In this document: piece after piece, positions 25,235 to 34,080 of the stretch
How the letters are laid out: the number at the start of each line of letters is the position of its first letter
How positions within the stretch are numbered: the first letter of the stretch is position 1
Source of the DNA: Chitinivibrionia bacterium
GTDB taxonomy: Bacteria; Fibrobacterota; Chitinivibrionia; Chitinivibrionales; Chitinivibrionaceae
Reading direction: 5' to 3'
Length of the DNA stretch: 55,155 nt
NCBI GenBank assembly: GCA_009779925.1
Contig: WRAZ01000011.1
Span: 1 to 55,155, forward strand
Translations under genes and position numbers: made by a program
The notes under the pieces: model-generated
What the model was told of the DNA's origin: nothing
Databases searched by the model: none
Seen by the model: only the letters and a program-made list of their open reading frames with translations

Positions 25235-25741
25235 ATGCCAAATACAGCCGAGTGGATAATGGCTATAGCCTCAATTATTGCTAGTATTGGAGGCATATTA
25301 GCAGCTTTAGTTGCGGTATGTCAGATTCCTCAATTAAAGAAACAACTGGAGAACGGTAATAGTGAATTAAGGAATGCTAATTTGCAATTGAAAAACACTG
25401 TATTGACCAACATTCTGTCGTTAGAAACAGAAATGAATATCAGAAAAGAAAAGGTAGATGAGGTGGGCTTCGAGTATGAAAAACTTAAAAATGCGGGAAA
25501 ACTGACTGATAATCTTAAAAACGTCTATAAAAGTCGCATTAATGCGGCTCTTGAAAACTGGTTTAACTCTATTGACAGATTATGTTTTTGTATAAAAAAC
25601 GAATATTTGATAGAGAAAGACTGGAAAGCGGAGTATAGAGATTATATCATTGATGTTGTTAAAGGACACGAAGGTAAATTTGGTGTTGCGTCGAAGTATA
25701 AAAACATTGTTGATATAAACGAAAAGTGGTTGAGGGTGTAA
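25235..25741 (+). CDS. Single-span membrane protein with coiled coil, FRG cassette
   Basis: 168 residues, RBS AGGAGGAG overlapping the upstream stop. One N-terminal membrane helix (about 8-32, IMAIASIIASIGGILAALVAV), then a heptad-like region 'QLKKQLENGNSELRNANLQLKN' and a helical tail with 'INAALENWFNSIDRLCFCIKN'. This one-TM-plus-helical-tail shape is common among small membrane proteins in defence islands, but I cannot assign a family. Topology is probably N-out/C-in. It is the last gene of the unit; a GCGTT/AACGC hairpin follows. Confidence 0.8.
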   Translation: MPNTAEWIMAIASIIASIGGILAALVAVCQIPQLKKQLENGNSELRNANLQLKNTVLTNILSLETEMNIRKEKVDEVGFEYEKLKNAGKLTDNLKNVYKSRINAALENWFNSIDRLCFCIKNEYLIEKDWKAEYRDYIIDVVKGHEGKFGVASKYKNIVDINEKWLRV

Positions 25742-25796
25742 GATAAAAAAAACAAAAATTTAACAGCGTTAAAAAACGCAGAAAAAAGAGGTTGGT

Positions 25797-28700
25797 ATGG
25801 TTAAGATTAAAGTGTTTTTATTGGCGGTGATGGTTTTCGCAAGTGTGGTGTGTGCAGGTGTTGGCGATGAGGTTTGGTCGCAGGATGGCGATATTGAATG
25901 GAATATTCACAATTATGTGCTTACTATTCGCGGTGATGGAAAGATGCCTAATTATAACTTTCAGGAAACTGCACCTTGGAATTCACATATTTTTTCTTCC
26001 GCGATTATACAAAATGACGTAACAAGCATAGGGGTAAATGCTTTTAGTGATCATCGCGGATTAAGAGAAATATCTATTGGGAACTCTGTTCAAACTATTG
26101 GAAACTATGCGTTTTTCGGCACCAACTTAACTTCTGTAGTTATCCCAAACTCTGTAATGACTATTGGAGACTATGCTTTTGCCACTCTTAACAATTGGAC
26201 TATGCCTTTGACTTCTGTGGTTATCCCAAACTCTGTAATAACTATTGGGGTTGGAGCTTTTTCAGGTAGCAATTTAAAGGAAATAACCATTCCAAACTCA
26301 GTGACACGTATTGAACGGTCCGCATTTTTGGGCAACACTAACTTGACAACATTAAACTTAAATGCCGATAATGTTAGTTTTGGATGGGAAGCATTTGGTA
26401 ATACCCCTAATTTAACACGGCTTAATATTGGTGCTCAAGTAGCAACGAGACCAGTAAGAGAACTGTTGAGATTACCTAATTTAACTTATATTAGCGTAGA
26501 TGCTCAAAATATTGCACTAAGTTCTTATGATGGCGTTTTATTTAGTAAAGAGAGAGACACTCTGATGAGATTTCCTAATGGTCGACAAGGCGCTTACGTT
26601 ATTCCTAATTCGGTAAACACTATTGGAACTATAGCATTCGAGGCTGCTACCTTATTAACAGAAGTAACCATACCAAATTCGGTAAACACTATTGGAACTA
26701 TGGCATTCGAGGCTGCTACCTTATTAACAGAAGTAACCATACCAAATTCGGTGACTAGTATTGGCGATCGCGCGTTTGCGAGTATGCCAAATTTAACAAC
26801 GGTAAATTTTAATGCTGTAAATATTGCTCACAATAGATTATTATTTTCAGGTAGCAACAGCATAACGCAAGTTAATATCGGCGACCAAGTGACAAGAATC
26901 CCTGGTTCTGCTTTCAGTAGGCTAACCAACTTAACAGAAATCATAATCCCAAATTCAGTGGTTAGTATTGGCAGTAGGGCGTTCGAGATGACTGGTTTAA
27001 CTAAAGCAACAATAGGTAATTCAGTATCTTCTATAGAAGATATGGCTTTTAGTAATACAAATTTAACAGAAATTACAATTCCCAACTCTGTAATAGATAT
27101 TGGTAATAGTGCATTCGCGAATACAAATTTAACAGAAATTACAATTCCCAACTCTGTAATAGATATTGGTAATAGTGCATTCGCGAATACAAATTTGACA
27201 GATGTCTCCATTCCCAATTCAGTAACAAGTATCGGGCGGGAAGCATTTGCAAATAACACTAGTTTAAAAACGGTATATTTTAATGCTAACTTAACAAGTG
27301 TTGGTTGGGGTATGTTTTCGGGGGCTAATAGTATAGCACGAGTTAATTTCGGCGACGAAGTAACTACAATACCAAGTATTTTTAGAGGGGTAAACAGTTT
27401 ACAAGAAGTCATACTTGGTAATTCGGTAACAACCATAGAAAACTTTGCGTTTGAGAATACTGGATTAACCGAAATCACCATTCCAAATTCAGTAACAACC
27501 ATTGGATACGCCGCGTTTCGTGGCACGCCAAACTTAACAACTGTAAATTTTAATGCAGAAAATATTACCAATATGGCGGGTAATGTGTGGCGTATTTCTA
27601 ACCATGTTTCAGAGCTATTCAATACAAGTATAACCACCATCAATATCGGAGACAATGTAACGGTAATCCCAGCTAATGCTTTTGTGGATCTACGAGGGAT
27701 AAATGAAATAGTTATTCCCAATTCAGTGACGACTATTGGAAGTAGGGCGTTCGACGGTGCCACTAATTTAACAGAAATTACAATTCCCAACTCTGTAATA
27801 GATATTGGTAATAGTGCATTCGCGAATACTAATTTGACAGAAGTCTCGATTCCCAATTCAGTGACGACTATTGGAAATGGTGCGTTCGACGGTGCCACTA
27901 ATTTAAAAGAGATTACTATCGGTAATTCTGTAACAAGTATTGCGCCTTATGCATTTGTTCGTACAGGTCTGAGAATAGTAAACTTTAACTCAAAAAACAT
28001 GGTTGAAGCTATGAATTTGGTATGGGGTGAAGGCGAAAGTAATATACCTGCAATTATTCAAGTAAATATCGGTGACAGTGTAAAAGTAATTCCTAGTAAT
28101 GCTTTTCGCAATTTATCAGAGTTAACAGAAGTAGTTATTCCTAATTCAGTAACAAGGATTGGGGCTATGGCTTTTGCAAATACAGGTTTGACGGAAATAA
28201 CTATTCCCAGTTCAGTGGCAGATATTGAATATCGTGCATTTTGGGGAACATCTTTAACTTTAGTTAGAAACACGGCAGAATCTCCGCAACGTATTAGCCA
28301 AGATGTGTTTTTAGACTTAGATATAGCAAGTGCAACACTTTTTGTTCCATATGAGAGTTTAGTTGCTTACAGAATGGCGCCTATTTGGCAAGATTTCGGA
28401 AATATTGTTGCTCTAATCTATGATTGGAGCGAATGGAGTGAATGGAGAACAACCGTTATGGCAAGTTGTGTTCTGGCAGGAAGCAGAGAAAGAATAAGGA
28501 TCTGCCGTACGCATAGTATACAAGACAGAGAAATTGAAGTCATTCCTACTCTTAACCACAGTTTTCTCGAAACTTGGACGACAATAACTCCTGCAACTTG
28601 CAACACTGCAGGCTTAGAGCGCCGAGAATGTTCACGCTTTGCAACTTGCGGTCATTACGAAACCCGTCCAATCGCTCCGCAACCTTGCGGTGGTACATAT

Positions 28701-29177
28701 TGCAATATTTGCAATCCCAAATGCGGAAATTACCCCCGCACTTGCGGCAGAAGCGACTGCAACGAGCCACACTCTTGCAATGATGAAAATTGTATGATTT
28801 GCAGACCTAATTCAATCCGCCCCCGCGAAACGGAAAACCGCCAATACGGCATTATCCTCGAAGAAAATCCCGTCTCCGATTCTGCGGTAATCTTTATCCG
28901 AACTCCCGAACAAGCAACAATAACCTTGCGAATTTTGGATAATTTGGGCAATGTCGTATTCACGGAAACCGCTGCGTACGGGCGGGTTGGGAGACAGGGT
29001 CTCCACTTCGTATCAAACCCGCCCATACAAAACGCCGTCGATAACGCAATCATTTGGAATTTGACCAACCCCTCAGGCAGGTTTGTCGCCAACGGCACGT
29101 ATTTGGTGGTGGTGGAGGCGACAGGTATCAGCGGAAAGGTGTACCGATATTCGGCAAGAATCGGCGTGAACAGGTAG
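25797..29177 (+). CDS. BspA-like leucine-rich repeat surface protein with C-terminal Ig-like domain
   Basis: 1126 residues, RBS AGAGG. Signal peptide to about residue 20 (MVKIKVFLLAVMVFASVVCAG). After an introductory 'WSQDGDIEWNIHNYVLTIRGDGKMP' strand, about 25 TpLRR/LRR_5 units of the type 'LTEITIPNSVTSIGxxAF' run to near residue 860. A Cys-rich region follows (CGGTYCNIC ... CGRSDCNE ... CNDENCMIC, about 975-1015). The C-terminal domain (about 1030-1126) has 'ITLRILDNLGNVVFTE' and 'NPSGRFVANGTYLVVV', related to FlgD-like/T9SS-associated Ig domains, and is shared with the protein at 50684-52720. BspA-type proteins mediate adhesion. Near-identical repeats at DNA level (such as 27060-27190) would favour recombination. 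Confidence 0.92.
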   Translation: MVKIKVFLLAVMVFASVVCAGVGDEVWSQDGDIEWNIHNYVLTIRGDGKMPNYNFQETAPWNSHIFSSAIIQNDVTSIGVNAFSDHRGLREISIGNSVQTIGNYAFFGTNLTSVVIPNSVMTIGDYAFATLNNWTMPLTSVVIPNSVITIGVGAFSGSNLKEITIPNSVTRIERSAFLGNTNLTTLNLNADNVSFGWEAFGNTPNLTRLNIGAQVATRPVRELLRLPNLTYISVDAQNIALSSYDGVLFSKERDTLMRFPNGRQGAYVIPNSVNTIGTIAFEAATLLTEVTIPNSVNTIGTMAFEAATLLTEVTIPNSVTSIGDRAFASMPNLTTVNFNAVNIAHNRLLFSGSNSITQVNIGDQVTRIPGSAFSRLTNLTEIIIPNSVVSIGSRAFEMTGLTKATIGNSVSSIEDMAFSNTNLTEITIPNSVIDIGNSAFANTNLTEITIPNSVIDIGNSAFANTNLTDVSIPNSVTSIGREAFANNTSLKTVYFNANLTSVGWGMFSGANSIARVNFGDEVTTIPSIFRGVNSLQEVILGNSVTTIENFAFENTGLTEITIPNSVTTIGYAAFRGTPNLTTVNFNAENITNMAGNVWRISNHVSELFNTSITTINIGDNVTVIPANAFVDLRGINEIVIPNSVTTIGSRAFDGATNLTEITIPNSVIDIGNSAFANTNLTEVSIPNSVTTIGNGAFDGATNLKEITIGNSVTSIAPYAFVRTGLRIVNFNSKNMVEAMNLVWGEGESNIPAIIQVNIGDSVKVIPSNAFRNLSELTEVVIPNSVTRIGAMAFANTGLTEITIPSSVADIEYRAFWGTSLTLVRNTAESPQRISQDVFLDLDIASATLFVPYESLVAYRMAPIWQDFGNIVALIYDWSEWSEWRTTVMASCVLAGSRERIRICRTHSIQDREIEVIPTLNHSFLETWTTITPATCNTAGLERRECSRFATCGHYETRPIAPQPCGGTYCNICNPKCGNYPRTCGRSDCNEPHSCNDENCMICRPNSIRPRETENRQYGIILEENPVSDSAVIFIRTPEQATITLRILDNLGNVVFTETAAYGRVGRQGLHFVSNPPIQNAVDNAIIWNLTNPSGRFVANGTYLVVVEATGISGKVYRYSARIGVNR
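28976..29029 (+). repeat. Palindromic element inside the coding region, long form
   Basis: GTACGGGCGGGTT and AAACCCGCCCATACA are arms around a 24-base insert containing its own GGAGAC/GTCTCC palindrome. The whole element is translated in frame (YGRVGRQGLHFVSNPPIQN). The same element without the insert lies in the gene at 50684-52720. Confidence 0.8.
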
Positions 29178-29204
29178 AAAAATGTTTTTTTAACACGTTT
29201 TTTC

Positions 29205-29236
29205 AAGGGCGAAGAGAAATACTTCGCCCTTTTTTA
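29205..29236 (+). terminator. Terminator of the BspA-like gene
   Basis: AAGGGCGAAG/CTTCGCCCTT stem followed by T6, 28 bases after the stop. Confidence 0.9.
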
Positions 29237-29371
29237 TTTATCCAGATAGCATTATTTGCAGAATATAAACAGGAAAATTTATTTATTGTTGCACGAGACG
29301 TGTGGATTAAATTATTTTACTGTGTTAATTTAATGTAAAACTTTATTAAACCGAAAACGGGAAAAGGTTGT

Positions 29372-30514
29372 ATGAGCGAAGAAGTTATAGAAAAAAAGCG
29401 AAAATACGCGCGAAATTTGAAAGCTAAACGAGAAAAATTCGTAGGATTTATGAAAAGAACAGTCAATAACATTATTGTCTTAAATGAAAAGAATGTAAAA
29501 GATATGCCGAAAACTCATTTGCTTGCTTGTTGCGCGCACAGAAGCCATTTGGACTATCTTGTTCTGGGATTGAAAATTCCCGAATTCGGCGCGTCTCAAA
29601 TTCGATTTGCCGCGGGCGACAATCTTACTCGCATACCGTTTCTGGGAAGTTTGTTTCGCTCGGTCGGCGCGTTCTCGGTTTATCGCGGAAAATCGTCGCA
29701 AAGAACTTATTTAATGCAACTTACCCATAAAGTAAAAATGATAGTTGCAAACGGCGATACTGTTATAGTGTTTCCCGAAGGCGGACGAAGTTATAACGGA
29801 AAGATGGGCGATATAAAGTCGGGCATAATTTCGGCGGGCGTTTTGGCGCAGAAAGAAAATCCGAAGCAACCTATTTACTACCTGCCTTGCGGTATAAATT
29901 ACACAAACCTTCCCGACATCCGTGCATTCGATTTGCTTTTTAAGGCAAAAAAAATACGCGATAATTCCGAAAATGTATTCACTAAAACTTTGGGGAGTAT
30001 TCTTTATTATTGGGCGGACATAAAAGTGTTTTTGGGCGATTGGATTTTCAAAAAAAAGACTGACATATATCTTAACGTAGGAAAACCTGTCGCATTATCG
30101 AGTATTACCGACGTCGAGAGCAAATATCGCGCAGAGGGAAAAACGGCGATTGCGGCAAACAAAGACGCCATAAACGATTGCGCAACTTGGCTTGAAAAAC
30201 GCTTTTACGAAATTTTCCCGATACTTCCGCTGAATATTACGGCGTATCTCTTCAAAAAATACGGACGAAAAGGCTTAAGGGAAGAGCAGGTCGAAAAAAT
30301 GCTGACCCAAATCAAAAAAATGTCGTTTTGCGTGGATGCTTTGAGCAATATGGACACTAAGCAAATCCTCAGAACGGGAATTTCACAGCTCAAAGAAAAC
30401 GGAGCTACAGGCGGGATTTATCACGTTCGCTTAAAAAGAAAAAATCGTCTCGATTATTTTGCGGCGTTTTTGGAATCAGCAATAGAATATTACGAAAAAC
30501 AGAGCGAGGCGTAA
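29372..30514 (+). CDS. PlsB/PlsC-type glycerolipid acyltransferase
   Basis: 380 residues. The acyltransferase HX4D motif is 'AHRSHLDYLVLG' (H56, D61); 'IRFAAGDNLTRIPFLG' is motif II; 'VIVFPEGGRSYNGKMGDIKSGI' is the substrate-binding motif III; and 'PIYYLPCGINYTNLPD' is motif IV. The spread and the 'AAGDNL' motif are closer to the PlsB glycerol-3-phosphate acyltransferase core than to small PlsC, though at 380 residues it is shorter than E. coli PlsB. Likely a membrane-surface enzyme of phospholipid synthesis. First gene of a five-gene operon; one base separates it from the next gene. Confidence 0.85.
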   Translation: MSEEVIEKKRKYARNLKAKREKFVGFMKRTVNNIIVLNEKNVKDMPKTHLLACCAHRSHLDYLVLGLKIPEFGASQIRFAAGDNLTRIPFLGSLFRSVGAFSVYRGKSSQRTYLMQLTHKVKMIVANGDTVIVFPEGGRSYNGKMGDIKSGIISAGVLAQKENPKQPIYYLPCGINYTNLPDIRAFDLLFKAKKIRDNSENVFTKTLGSILYYWADIKVFLGDWIFKKKTDIYLNVGKPVALSSITDVESKYRAEGKTAIAANKDAINDCATWLEKRFYEIFPILPLNITAYLFKKYGRKGLREEQVEKMLTQIKKMSFCVDALSNMDTKQILRTGISQLKENGATGGIYHVRLKRKNRLDYFAAFLESAIEYYEKQSEA

Positions 30515-30515
30515 T

Positions 30516-31862
30516 ATGGCATTTCGTAATTATTTGATAAGCGACATTATTCTGGACGTGGACAGCGACTTCAAAGACGAAGCGTTGGACTTTGTTGTCA
30601 AAAGAATGTGCAAAAAAGCAAAGATTGCGAAATACAAGCCGATTATCGACGAAATTTTGGAGCGCGAAGACAACGTGTCTTCTTTTGTAGGGCAAGGCGT
30701 AGCCATTGTAAAAGCAACCGCCACCATAGAAAACGATTTTGCAATAATGGTCGCCCGAAATTGCGAAGGAATAAGTTATGACGCCGCCCGAAAAGCAAAA
30801 GTAAATATTTTAGTGGTGGTTCTTATAAATAAAAATGTCAGCGAGGAAAAAGTTATAGAATTAACCGCAGACATCGCAACATTTTTTAAGGATATTACGA
30901 TTAACGCCGCTGTAAAAAGCGAGGAAACAGACACTATTTCGGAACTTTTCCGTGAAAAAAACGAAGAAGAAGACGGCGAAAAAAAGACAACAAAAGAGCC
31001 GCTTTTATCATCTGCCGCAGCCCTTGCCCGTGAAATAAACGCAAAAGCGATTTTGATTTTTGCCGACGCTAAACAAGATGTGGAATTTCTCAGAAATATC
31101 CGTATCCGCAAGCAAATAATAATTATAACGGCAAACAGAAGCAGATTTCCCGAAAACCTGATAGATTACGATTTTGTGCAGGCGCCGGCAGGAAAGGCGA
31201 GTGGAATGGGTCAGATAAAAATCGGAATAATGCTCGCCCTCTCTCGAAATTTAATAGCGCGCGAAGACACTGTCGTTTGCATTGCAGGAGCTCCGGGAAA
31301 AGATGTATTTAATCTTATTTCGGTAGTCGATATAGACAAAGAATTTGACTTTTTCTTCACACACACGCGCTCGCTTACTCCGCCCGACGTAAAGCCCGAA
31401 GTTTTGGAGCGGGTCTTGGGACTTGCAACCGAAATCGGACTTGAGGGGCGCGAGGGCAGGTCGATAGGCACAATTTTTGTTTTGGGCGACAGTGAAAATG
31501 TGGATGACCACATAACGCAACTCATAATAAATCCGTTTAAGGGCTACAAAAAGAGCGAGCGAAATGTGCTCGACCCCGCAATAGAAGAAACTATAAAAGA
31601 ATTTGCCAGCATCGACGGCGCGTTTGTGGTCGATGGAGGCGGCGTAGTGATTTCGGCGGGAACATATCTGAACCCCACTTTCCCCGACACGGGAATGATA
31701 CCCGAACTTTTGAGCGGATTGGGAGCGCGGCACGCGGCGGCGGCTGGAATTACCGTCTGTACCAACGCCATAGCGATTGTCACTTCGGAATCCACAGGAC
31801 AAGTTACGGTTTTCAAAAACGGCTCAACTGTTTTGACACTTTCTAAACAAGGCGGACTGTAA
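30516..31862 (+). CDS. Probable diadenylate cyclase with EIIA-like and PK_C-like N-terminal domains
   Basis: 448 residues. Residues 1-140 resemble a PTS EIIA type 2 fold ('ILEREDNVSSFVGQGVAIVKA') but lack the phospho-histidine. Residues 160-285 resemble the pyruvate kinase C-terminal-like domain seen in DacZ/CdaZ cyclases ('AAALAREINAKAILIFADA', 'IIIITANRSRF'). Residues 300-445 fit the DisA_N/DAC domain: 'IDGAFVVDGGGVVISAGTYL' contains the DGA motif (367-369), and 'GARHAAAAGITVCTNAIAIVTSESTGQVTVF' aligns with the 'RHRAA...VSEETG' region, but the RHR motif reads RHA (405-407). It would make c-di-AMP. It is tightly packed in an operon with lipid, division, priming and sigma genes. Confidence 0.8.
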   Translation: MAFRNYLISDIILDVDSDFKDEALDFVVKRMCKKAKIAKYKPIIDEILEREDNVSSFVGQGVAIVKATATIENDFAIMVARNCEGISYDAARKAKVNILVVVLINKNVSEEKVIELTADIATFFKDITINAAVKSEETDTISELFREKNEEEDGEKKTTKEPLLSSAAALAREINAKAILIFADAKQDVEFLRNIRIRKQIIIITANRSRFPENLIDYDFVQAPAGKASGMGQIKIGIMLALSRNLIAREDTVVCIAGAPGKDVFNLISVVDIDKEFDFFFTHTRSLTPPDVKPEVLERVLGLATEIGLEGREGRSIGTIFVLGDSENVDDHITQLIINPFKGYKKSERNVLDPAIEETIKEFASIDGAFVVDGGGVVISAGTYLNPTFPDTGMIPELLSGLGARHAAAAGITVCTNAIAIVTSESTGQVTVFKNGSTVLTLSKQGGL

Positions 31863-31864
31863 GA

Positions 31865-32302
31865 ATGAAGCTGAAAATGAAGAAAAGAGTTCTCGTTTTC
31901 AAACTTATTATCGCGGTAGCAATTATCGCGGTAGCAGTCGTCAGTGCAAGACCTATCAGAGCGATTTTTTTTGACAGAGCGCAAACAAAAAGCATAATGA
32001 AAAGCAAAATCGCCGAAAAAGATTCGCTTCAAAACATATTGCGAGGAATAAAGGAAGACCCCAACAATTTGGAAAGAGTTGTTCGCAACAGCGGTTATTC
32101 ACGGAAAAACGAAACTATGTTGAAAATTATAGCCCCCGACCGAGAAAGCGAAAACAGAAGAATTGAAACAGGTTTATTTTTGGGAATTGCGGCGGCAACA
32201 ATAATTTTGCTTATAATACTTTTTGCCGTTCCCGTAAAAACCAAAGAAGAAAAAAATAAAGAGGAAGAACGTCCGTGCAATCAGACGGATACGCAAGAAT
32301 AA
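31865..32302 (+). CDS. FtsB/DivIC-like membrane protein
   Basis: 145 residues. A Lys-rich start, a membrane helix (about 10-30, LVFKLIIAVAIIAVAVVSA), a short helical stretch and 'DPNNLERVVRNSGYSRKNETMLKII', which resembles the end of septum-formation initiator proteins. A second membrane helix (about 102-122) is not typical of FtsB, so the match is only approximate. If correct it would sit in the divisome. ATG at 31865 or M5 could be the start. Its 3' end overlaps dnaG by 28 bases. Confidence 0.6.
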   Translation: MKLKMKKRVLVFKLIIAVAIIAVAVVSARPIRAIFFDRAQTKSIMKSKIAEKDSLQNILRGIKEDPNNLERVVRNSGYSRKNETMLKIIAPDRESENRRIETGLFLGIAAATIILLIILFAVPVKTKEEKNKEEERPCNQTDTQE

Positions 32303-34080
32303 AAGAAGAAATCCTGAAAAGAGCGGACATCGTATCTACGATAGAGCGTTATGTTCCGCTTAAAAAATCAGGAAATTCCTATATGGGTTTATGCCCTTTT
32401 CACAACGAAAAATCACCGTCATTTTCTGTCAGTCCCGACACAGGAAACGGTGGAATGTACTACTGTTTCGGTTGCCAAAAAGGCGGCGATATTTTTAATT
32501 TTCTTATGGAAAAAGAGGGTTTTTCGTTTACGGAAGCATTGAAATCTCTCGCAAGCGAGTACGGAATTCCGTGGAATATAGAAAACAGCAAAAAAGAAGG
32601 GGACGAATACACCTCGACTTCTAATCGTTTTACTCTGCTTAAAGCGAGTGAATTTGCCGCCAATTTTTTCTACGACGAAATGAAAAAAAGTGCGTTTGCC
32701 AAAGAATACTTTAAGAGCCGCGGCATTTCGGGAGAAACTGCCAAAGAATTTCGCCTCGGATTTGCTCCAAACTCTTACGACGCACTACTTTCGGCGGCGA
32801 GAAGAGCCAAATTTGACGAAAATTTGCTTATAGAAGCCTCGCTTATAAAAAAGAGTGAATGGGGCGTTTATGATTTTTTCAGAAACCGCGCAATTTTTCC
32901 GATATTCGACACTTCGGGCAGACCCGTTGCTTTCGGCGGGCGGGCAATGGGCGACGAAATGCCGAAATATCTGAACTCTTCAAACTCGCCGCTTTACGAC
33001 AAAAGCCGAATTTTTTACGGATATTATCAGGCGCAGAACGAAATTAAAGCCGAAAAAACCGCGATTTTGGTAGAGGGTTATATGGATATGATTTCGCTCT
33101 ATCAGAACGGAATAAAAAACGCCATCGCCCCCTGCGGAACAAGTTTTTCGCAAGAACACGCTGTTTTTTTGAGCAGAGTATGCCAAAAAGCCATAGTTGT
33201 TTTTGACGGCGACAAAGCAGGAATAAACGGCGCAAAAAAGATTATAGAAAAACTTCTGCCTCTAGAAATCGATGTGCGCCACGTTTTAATTCCAAACAAC
33301 CAAGACCCCGACGATTTTGTGCGAAAGAACGGAAAAGACGCATTTTCAGAACTCGTAAAACATTCGCAGGACGGATTTTCTTTTTGTGTAGAGCAAATAG
33401 AAAAAGAACGAAACGTTGCCACTCCCGTCGGAAAAAGCAAGGCGCTCAAAGACATAACACCAATGCTTGCAGAGATTAAAAACGAAATTATTCTGTCGGA
33501 TTTTATCACAAATATTTCGATGCGGTGGAAAATCGCCCCTACCGAAATTAAGCGCAGTATTTACAATTTGCCAAAGAACCCAAACACTGCCGCGCCCGCG
33601 TCCACATCTGAAAACTTCAACTTTCAGGACGAAAACAAGCGTGTTTTTTATACTGAAGAAGGTAGAATATTGCAACTTCTTTTTTGCTACCCAAACATTC
33701 TTGCTGAAATAAAAAACGAAACAGAAGACGATTTATTTTGCGAAGCCCTTGTAAACAGATTATTTTTACTTATGAAGCGCGGTAATCTTGACAAGGACAA
33801 CTTCCTCAGAAATGAAAATTTATACGGTCAGGAAACAGCGTTTTTGCTTACATTGACAAGCGAAGAAAGCGGCGTGCAAAACGAAGATGAGGCGAGAGAA
33901 CAGGTAAATATTAAGTTAAACAGATTGCGAAAAATTGACCTGCAAAAGAAAAACGAACGCTTAAAAGACCTGATAAGAGAAGAGAGCGACGAAGAAAAAA
34001 GAATAAATATGCTTGCAAAGTTAGCAAAAAATCAAAAAGAAATCGCTGCCCTGCAAAAGAAAAAAACGGAGTTAAAATGA
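32275..34080 (+). CDS. dnaG: DNA primase
   Basis: 601 residues from a GTG at 32275 (RBS GAGGAA). N-terminal CHC2 zinc finger: Cys40, His43, Cys64, Cys67 ('CPFHNEKSPSFSVSP', 'YYCFGCQKGGD'). The RNA polymerase basic core and TOPRIM domain follow: 'FRNRAIFPIFDTSGRPVAFGG' style core, 'ILVEGYMDMISLYQNG', 'APCGTSFSQEHA' and 'VVFDGDKAGINGA'. The C-terminal helicase-binding region is divergent. Makes primers for replication. It overlaps the FtsB-like gene by 28 bases and the sigma gene by 4 bases (ATGA). Confidence 0.97.
   Translation: MQSDGYARIKEEILKRADIVSTIERYVPLKKSGNSYMGLCPFHNEKSPSFSVSPDTGNGGMYYCFGCQKGGDIFNFLMEKEGFSFTEALKSLASEYGIPWNIENSKKEGDEYTSTSNRFTLLKASEFAANFFYDEMKKSAFAKEYFKSRGISGETAKEFRLGFAPNSYDALLSAARRAKFDENLLIEASLIKKSEWGVYDFFRNRAIFPIFDTSGRPVAFGGRAMGDEMPKYLNSSNSPLYDKSRIFYGYYQAQNEIKAEKTAILVEGYMDMISLYQNGIKNAIAPCGTSFSQEHAVFLSRVCQKAIVVFDGDKAGINGAKKIIEKLLPLEIDVRHVLIPNNQDPDDFVRKNGKDAFSELVKHSQDGFSFCVEQIEKERNVATPVGKSKALKDITPMLAEIKNEIILSDFITNISMRWKIAPTEIKRSIYNLPKNPNTAAPASTSENFNFQDENKRVFYTEEGRILQLLFCYPNILAEIKNETEDDLFCEALVNRLFLLMKRGNLDKDNFLRNENLYGQETAFLLTLTSEESGVQNEDEAREQVNIKLNRLRKIDLQKKNERLKDLIREESDEEKRINMLAKLAKNQKEIAALQKKKTELK

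Noticed and set aside
26828-27898. Long reverse frame opposite the BspA-like gene
   Set aside because: Antisense of repetitive LRR codons; no signal, RBS or motif.
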